Of a stretch of DNA of 6,666 bases, positions 4,635 to 6,666 are shown one piece after another. Under the pieces are notes generated by a model. The model was not told the DNA's origin, did not search any database, and saw nothing but the letters and a program-made list of their open reading frames with translations. A program made the translations under genes and the position numbers. The DNA comes from Akkermansiaceae bacterium (GTDB taxonomy: Bacteria > Verrucomicrobiota > Verrucomicrobiia > Verrucomicrobiales > Akkermansiaceae), in contig JAQGPE010000069.1 in NCBI GenBank assembly GCA_028293225.1, positions 1-6,666 on the forward strand, read 5' to 3'. Numbering within the stretch: the stretch's first letter is position 1; the number at the start of each line of letters is the position of its first letter.

Positions 4635-6359
4635 TTATTCGCGGCCGTAGCGATCGCGGAACTGACGCAGCAGATCATCGATCCGGTCCCCTCCGGCGGC
4701 CGCTGGCAGGGGCGTTTCGGAAGCACTTTTCCTGTCATCTTCCCCGGCGTGGGAGACCGGTTTTTCCTCGACTGGAGCGGCGGTAAACGGAGATGCCGGC
4801 GGAGGTGAAAAGGACGGCGGGGTCGAGGCGGGGGCTGGCTGGAAGGCCGAGAACGGGCTGACCACGGCGGGCGCGGGCTCTTCCTTGGCAGCAGGCTCGG
4901 GCTCGGGCTCGGCGGCGATCGAGAAAGGATTGGCAGGTTCCGGCAGCGGTGGCGGGGCGACGGCAACCGTGGCCGCTTCGGGCTCCGGTTGAGGTTCCGG
5001 CTTGGGAGTCGGAGGGGCAGGCTCCGGCACGTGGACCGGGGCGGCTTCCTCAATCACGGGGGGAGCCGCGGCGAACATGGGCGGCTCCGGCTCCGGCGTG
5101 AAAGCAGGGGCCGGCGGGGTTTCCTCCCGCACGGGCTCCGCGACCGGGATGAAGGGATCCGCCTGCTCGGACAGGGTGTGGGCGGGCTCGGCGGCATACT
5201 CATGCGCGCGATGCTCCGGGAAGATGGCGGAGGGCAGCGGCATGCTCTCCGGCTCGTGATGCGGCAGGATGGCTGGCAGCGACTCCAACTGGGCGGCGGC
5301 CAGGCGCAGGATCTTGCGGGAGTAGCGCTCATCCGGGGCCAGCGACAGGCGGGAGAAAAGCTCCGCCCCCCGGCCCGGGGCGCGTTCGTTGAGAAGGGCG
5401 ACGATTCCCTGGTCGTCGAGAGGCCCGAGGCGGATCTCGATTTCCCCCAGGCGATCCTGCAGGCCACCGCTGAGGGCGGGCTCGAAGGAACTGCTCCAGA
5501 TGTCGTCATTCACCGAGACGATGGCATCCACGCGCGGCGCATCCTGGCGGACGGCGGCCAGGAAGCTGCCGAGACGCAGCGAGCCGCCGGGATCGGCATG
5601 CAGGCCCTCCAGATCGTCGGCCACCAGCACCACGCGCATGATCTGGGAAAGCAGGCCCATCAGCGCCGCGAAACGCTCCACCCCGGCTTCCGCGGTGGCG
5701 GACTGGATGATCATGCCACTCCGGCCCGGGTGATCTGGCGCGGCGACGGCGAAGCGGAAGATCGCCGCCAGCCAGAAGGACGTTTCGTTCAGCGCGGTGC
5801 CGGTGCGGCGGCTGAGCTCCAGGGCCAGGCGCGGGCCCAGCACCTCGAAGTTCTCCTTCGTCCACTGCGCGGTCACGGCCTGCGGCTGGTGGAAGTCAAA
5901 GGTCTCCACCGGGCGCTGGCGCAGAGCGGACAGGGCGGACTCGCGGTCCTGGCACGGCACCTCGCCGGAGGACACCAGCGGCTGGAGGGCCAGGGACAGG
6001 ATGCGGCGGGCCTGGAGGTCGAGAGCGGTCAGCCCGCCCCCGGCCGGGAGCTGGCGGGTCAGGCGGCGCAGGGCGCTTTCCACGGCCACGGTGGCATCCA
6101 GGCGCGCCCCGTCGAGCAGGGTCAGCGGCAGGAACTCGTGGCTGGCGGAGAGTCGCAGCTGGACGCGGGAAATCAGATGGGTCTTGCCGAAGCCGGCGCG
6201 GGGCGCGCGCAGCAGGATGCCGCGGCCAGGGCCGTCCACCGGTGACTTCAGGGCCTGCTCCAGACGCTGGGTGGCCTCGGCATTGACGTCGTCGGCGTGA
6301 TGCGCGCTACCCTGGCCCAGGGTCGCGAAGAAGTGTTGGAAAGGCGATTCTTCAGCCAT
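4635..6359 (-). CDS. P-loop (AAA+/ORC-like) ATPase with long Pro/Glu/Ala-rich C-terminal tail
   Basis: The start MAEESPFQHFF at 6359 gives 574 residues. An upstream ATG at 6467 would add 36 Gly/Pro-rich residues unlike a protein start, so it is rejected. Residues 1-355 form an ATPase domain. The Walker A segment is RAPRAGFGKT (51-60; Lys59, Thr60), with Pro where the first Gly of GxxxxGKT is usual. Walker B is VVLVADDLEGL (243-253; Asp248, Asp249). A sensor-1-like strand is IVSVNDDIW (280-288; Asn284), followed by LQDRL (300-304) and IEIRLGPLDDQGIVALL (307-323), then a helical lid. This order fits AAA_16/ORC/Cdc6-like regulatory ATPases. Residues 361-555 are low-complexity Pro, Glu and Ala with recurrent PF and PEP motifs, surely disordered. 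The chain ends in a charged helix, DRIDDLLRQFRDRYGRE (558-574), likely a docking peptide. There is no signal or membrane segment. The partner and process are unknown; a role in assembly or regulation of a larger complex is inference. It diverges from the gene at 6576. Confidence 0.85.
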   Translation of the reverse strand: MAEESPFQHFFATLGQGSAHHADDVNAEATQRLEQALKSPVDGPGRGILLRAPRAGFGKTHLISRVQLRLSASHEFLPLTLLDGARLDATVAVESALRRLTRQLPAGGGLTALDLQARRILSLALQPLVSSGEVPCQDRESALSALRQRPVETFDFHQPQAVTAQWTKENFEVLGPRLALELSRRTGTALNETSFWLAAIFRFAVAAPDHPGRSGMIIQSATAEAGVERFAALMGLLSQIMRVVLVADDLEGLHADPGGSLRLGSFLAAVRQDAPRVDAIVSVNDDIWSSSFEPALSGGLQDRLGEIEIRLGPLDDQGIVALLNERAPGRGAELFSRLSLAPDERYSRKILRLAAAQLESLPAILPHHEPESMPLPSAIFPEHRAHEYAAEPAHTLSEQADPFIPVAEPVREETPPAPAFTPEPEPPMFAAAPPVIEEAAPVHVPEPAPPTPKPEPQPEPEAATVAVAPPPLPEPANPFSIAAEPEPEPAAKEEPAPAVVSPFSAFQPAPASTPPSFSPPPASPFTAAPVEEKPVSHAGEDDRKSASETPLPAAAGGDRIDDLLRQFRDRYGRE

Positions 6360-6500
6360 GCAGGAGGGGGATCGGGACTGGCCGGAGCATGGAGGATGCC
6401 CCGGCCTGTCACAAGGAAAGAAAGGCCCTGCTCCCGCCCACCCGCCCGGGCCGGGAAGCGACTCCAAAGGCGGCAGGCCGGACGCCGGCAGCTTCCGCCC

Positions 6501-6512
6501 CTGTCATGACAG
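6501..6512. promoter_or_regulatory. Perfect 12-bp palindrome, candidate operator
   Basis: CTGTCATGACAG equals its own reverse complement over 12 bp. It lies in the 216-bp divergent spacer between the ATPase and secreted-protein genes, 63 bp before the ATG at 6576. A further CTGTCA half copy is at 6406-6411. The form suits a dimeric regulator, but no regulator gene is in view. Confidence 0.35.
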
Positions 6513-6575
6513 AAATGCGCTGGATTCCCCGTGAAAGAGCTTCCGGAAGAAATCCCGCCCACCCCAGTGTCCTCC

Positions 6576-6666
6576 ATGAAACGGATCGCTTCCTATCCAC
6601 CCCGCCTTTCGCTCCGGCAGGTCCTTTGCGCCGCGGGGCTGCTGGTCGCTGTGGCGGCGGCGGAGG
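6576..6666 (+). CDS. N-terminus of a secreted or envelope protein, 3' end outside window
   Basis: From the ATG at 6576 the frame is open to the end of the window, 30 codons: MKRIASYPPRLSLRQ and then VLCAAGLLVAVAAAE. A basic n-region (Lys2, Arg3, Arg10, Arg14), a hydrophobic core of about 14 residues and an AAA-E end make a standard Sec signal peptide with likely cleavage after the Ala run; alternatively it is the start of a membrane anchor. No Shine-Dalgarno stands out. A different frame starting at ATG 6505 is also open, but its Pro/Arg/Gly-rich product has no such pattern. The mature protein is not visible, so its function cannot be judged. Confidence 0.65.
   Translation, partial: MKRIASYPPRLSLRQVLCAAGLLVAVAAAE

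Noticed and set aside
4860..5110. Repeated GGCTCGG/GGCTCCGG units that look like a tandem repeat
   Set aside because: They encode the irregular Pro/Glu/Ala tail of the ATPase; unit length and sequence vary, so this is low-complexity coding DNA rather than a repeat array or CRISPR.
4989..6245. A 418-codon open frame on the + strand
   Set aside because: It is the mirror of the ATPase gene; its product is Gly/Arg/Gln-rich and repetitive, as expected from antisense of high-GC codons, whereas the minus strand has Walker A, Walker B and sensor motifs.
6360..6467. 36-residue N-terminal extension of the ATPase
   Set aside because: Gly/Pro/Ser/Cys-rich and unlike a conserved start; MAEESPFQHFF at 6359 is a natural N-terminus leading into the ATPase domain.

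Overview
The window is GC-rich chromosomal DNA. It suggests a Verrucomicrobiota bacterium, perhaps close to Luteolibacter. The grounds are high-GC codon use, start codons with little or no Shine-Dalgarno signal, a DUF5069 protein, and the style of the secreted proteins. This placement is an inference from style and gene content; no marker gene fixes it.

Layout, left to right. (1) The 3' end of a + strand gene (1-249) keeps a primase-like peptide motif followed by a Pro/Glu-rich tail. (2) A DUF5069 protein (259-681, -) converges on it with a 9-bp gap. (3) A 604-residue FAD/NAD(P)-binding protein (805-2619, +) diverges from the DUF5069 gene. (4) A 283-bp stretch (2620-2902) has no intact gene. 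It holds a possible weak hairpin terminator and a high-GC3 open frame with no usable start, which ends in an ATGA overlap behind a perfect AAGGAGG; this looks like gene debris. (5) A GNAT acetyltransferase (3167-3655, -) is followed on the same strand by a 69-residue small protein (2903-3112, -). (6) A lipoprotein-like secreted protein (3778-4344, +) diverges from the GNAT gene and ends at a hairpin terminator. (7) A tRNA-Asn(GTT) with encoded CCA (4471-4545, -) has a 13-bp perfect terminator hairpin 2 nt beyond its 3' end. (8) A 574-residue P-loop ATPase with a nearly 200-residue Pro/Glu/Ala-rich tail (4635-6359, -) lies upstream of the tRNA on the same strand. (9) A divergent spacer carries a perfect 12-bp palindrome, and then a new + strand gene begins with a signal peptide (6576 to the end).

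The genes do not form one evident pathway or defence system. Most stand alone or in divergent pairs, as in ordinary chromosomal housekeeping and accessory DNA. The items most worth a second look are the ATPase with its long disordered tail and short charged C-terminal peptide, the gene debris at 2686-2885, the hairpin that runs into the GNAT start codon, and the palindrome at 6501-6512. I saw no insertion sequence, integrase, CRISPR array, riboswitch or toxin-antitoxin pair.
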